A DNA stretch of 15,222 nt from CAYMTN01 sp964393335. GTDB lineage: Bacteria; Chloroflexota; Anaerolineae; Aggregatilineales; Aggregatilineaceae. The translations under genes and the position numbers were made by a program. Below the pieces are notes generated by a model. It did not search any database and was not told the origin of the DNA. It saw nothing but the letters and a program-made list of their open reading frames with translations. The DNA is taken from assembly GCA_964393335.1 (NCBI GenBank), contig CAYMTN010000130.1, positions 1 to 15,222 on the forward strand, in the 5' to 3' direction. Positions 14,675 through 15,222 of this stretch are shown one piece after another. The stretch's first letter is position 1, and each line of letters begins with the position of its first letter.

Positions 14675-15222
14675 ATGACGACGGTGGCAACACACACGAC
14701 AAGGCACAGGCTGGTGCCGCTGGGAGTTCTGACATTGCTACTGCTGATGTCATCGGCCTGTGTGGCAGTCCGACGGGACGTGAACGGTTTCAGTGTGGAG
14801 ACATCCTATGATCTCGCCGGCGGTGAGCAGGTAAGCGGCGACCAGGTGATTCTGGCCTACAGGATTACGCTCGAACCGGATAGCGTGGTCGACGGTGACA
14901 TGACCCTGACCGGCAATCGGGTTCGCCTGGACGGTGAGATCGATGGTGATGTGGTCGTCGTTTCGGATCAGGTCACAGTGGGCGACACGGCGCACGTAAC
15001 GGGTGATCTGGTTGTCTGCGCGAAAGATCTGCAGCGCAGCGAGACCGCACAGATCGATGGTGAATTCAAAGAGGAATGCACCAACAGTGGCCGTGTGAGC
15101 GCGCGGAACCTGCTTGAATCCGGCTGGGATAGCTGGCAGGGGAGCGTGTTTTTCCGCGTGAGCAGTGTCATTATCGGATCACTGTTGTTTGGCGCTGTCG
15201 CTGCGCTGATCTTTCTCGCGCT
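14675..15222 (+). CDS. Bactofilin-like predicted lipoprotein with membrane segment (3' end outside window)
   Basis: This open frame runs from ATG 14675 to the end of the window (182 codons visible, no stop). The N-terminus has a basic part (H-T-T-R-H-R), a hydrophobic run L13 to M25, and S26-S-A-C29, a lipobox-like end, so it is a probable lipoprotein or signal-peptide protein. Residues 50-135 hold repeated short beta units of the type seen in bactofilin/polymer-forming proteins: V72-D-G-D, L85-D-G-E-I-D-G-D-V-V-V-V, H107-V-T-G-D-L-V-V and I127-D-G-E-F. A helix at about 158-182 looks like a membrane segment that continues past the edge. It lies 65 bases after the anti-sigma gene and may be its regulon target. 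An in-frame ATG at 14666 is possible; GTGAG at 14661-14665 fits the 14675 start better (9-base spacing). Confidence 0.7.
   Translation, partial: MTTVATHTTRHRLVPLGVLTLLLLMSSACVAVRRDVNGFSVETSYDLAGGEQVSGDQVILAYRITLEPDSVVDGDMTLTGNRVRLDGEIDGDVVVVSDQVTVGDTAHVTGDLVVCAKDLQRSETAQIDGEFKEECTNSGRVSARNLLESGWDSWQGSVFFRVSSVIIGSLLFGAVAALIFLA

Overview
The window is a gene-dense stretch of high-GC bacterial DNA, complete except for one gene cut at each end. The gene families suggest a filamentous or anaerobic member of the Chloroflexota (Anaerolineae-like). These are a large GT39-type membrane protein with a beta-sandwich C-terminus, a DUF58/BatA/VWA locus, a phosphodiester-glycosidase lipoprotein, an ECF sigma/anti-sigma pair and a bactofilin-like lipoprotein. 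This assignment is inferred from gene style only; there is no rRNA or marker gene to confirm it. No mobile element, tRNA, rRNA or CRISPR array was seen. The longest gap without a gene is about 206 bases (13244-13449).

Region 1 (1-10967, + strand) is a tightly packed run of seven genes. They are the C-terminal part of an ABC-2 type permease, a DUF58 protein, an 895-residue GT-C/GT39-like membrane protein, a BatA-like VWA protein, a 989-residue protein with two VWA domains around a GATase-1-like domain, a NAGPA-family phosphodiester glycosidase lipoprotein, and a class IV aminotransferase. Gaps in the first six genes are 0-29 bases, so they probably form one operon; the aminotransferase may have its own promoter. 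DUF58, BatA and large VWA proteins usually go with a MoxR AAA+ ATPase in cell-envelope or protein-complex maturation loci. Here they are interleaved with a membrane glycosyltransferase and follow an ABC exporter subunit, which suggests an envelope or surface-glycan role (inference). The run ends at a good stem-loop terminator that works in both directions.

Region 2 (11049-13243, - strand) holds a papain-like C39-family peptidase with a C-terminal LysM domain and no visible signal peptide. Upstream of it is a ketol-acid reductoisomerase (IlvC) homologue. The IlvC homologue keeps its Rossmann NAD(P) motif but has lost the catalytic Lys and His and three of the four Mg2+ ligands, so it looks like a pseudoenzyme or an enzyme with a new reaction. 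This is the most surprising item in the window.

Region 3 (13244-15222, + strand) starts with a divergent intergenic region that contains an ECF-type promoter candidate (TGCAAC-N16-CGTA). It is followed by an ECF sigma factor, a translationally coupled membrane anti-sigma factor without the usual zinc ligands, and the first 182 codons of a bactofilin-like predicted lipoprotein with a membrane segment. This looks like a self-regulated envelope-stress or membrane-remodelling module.
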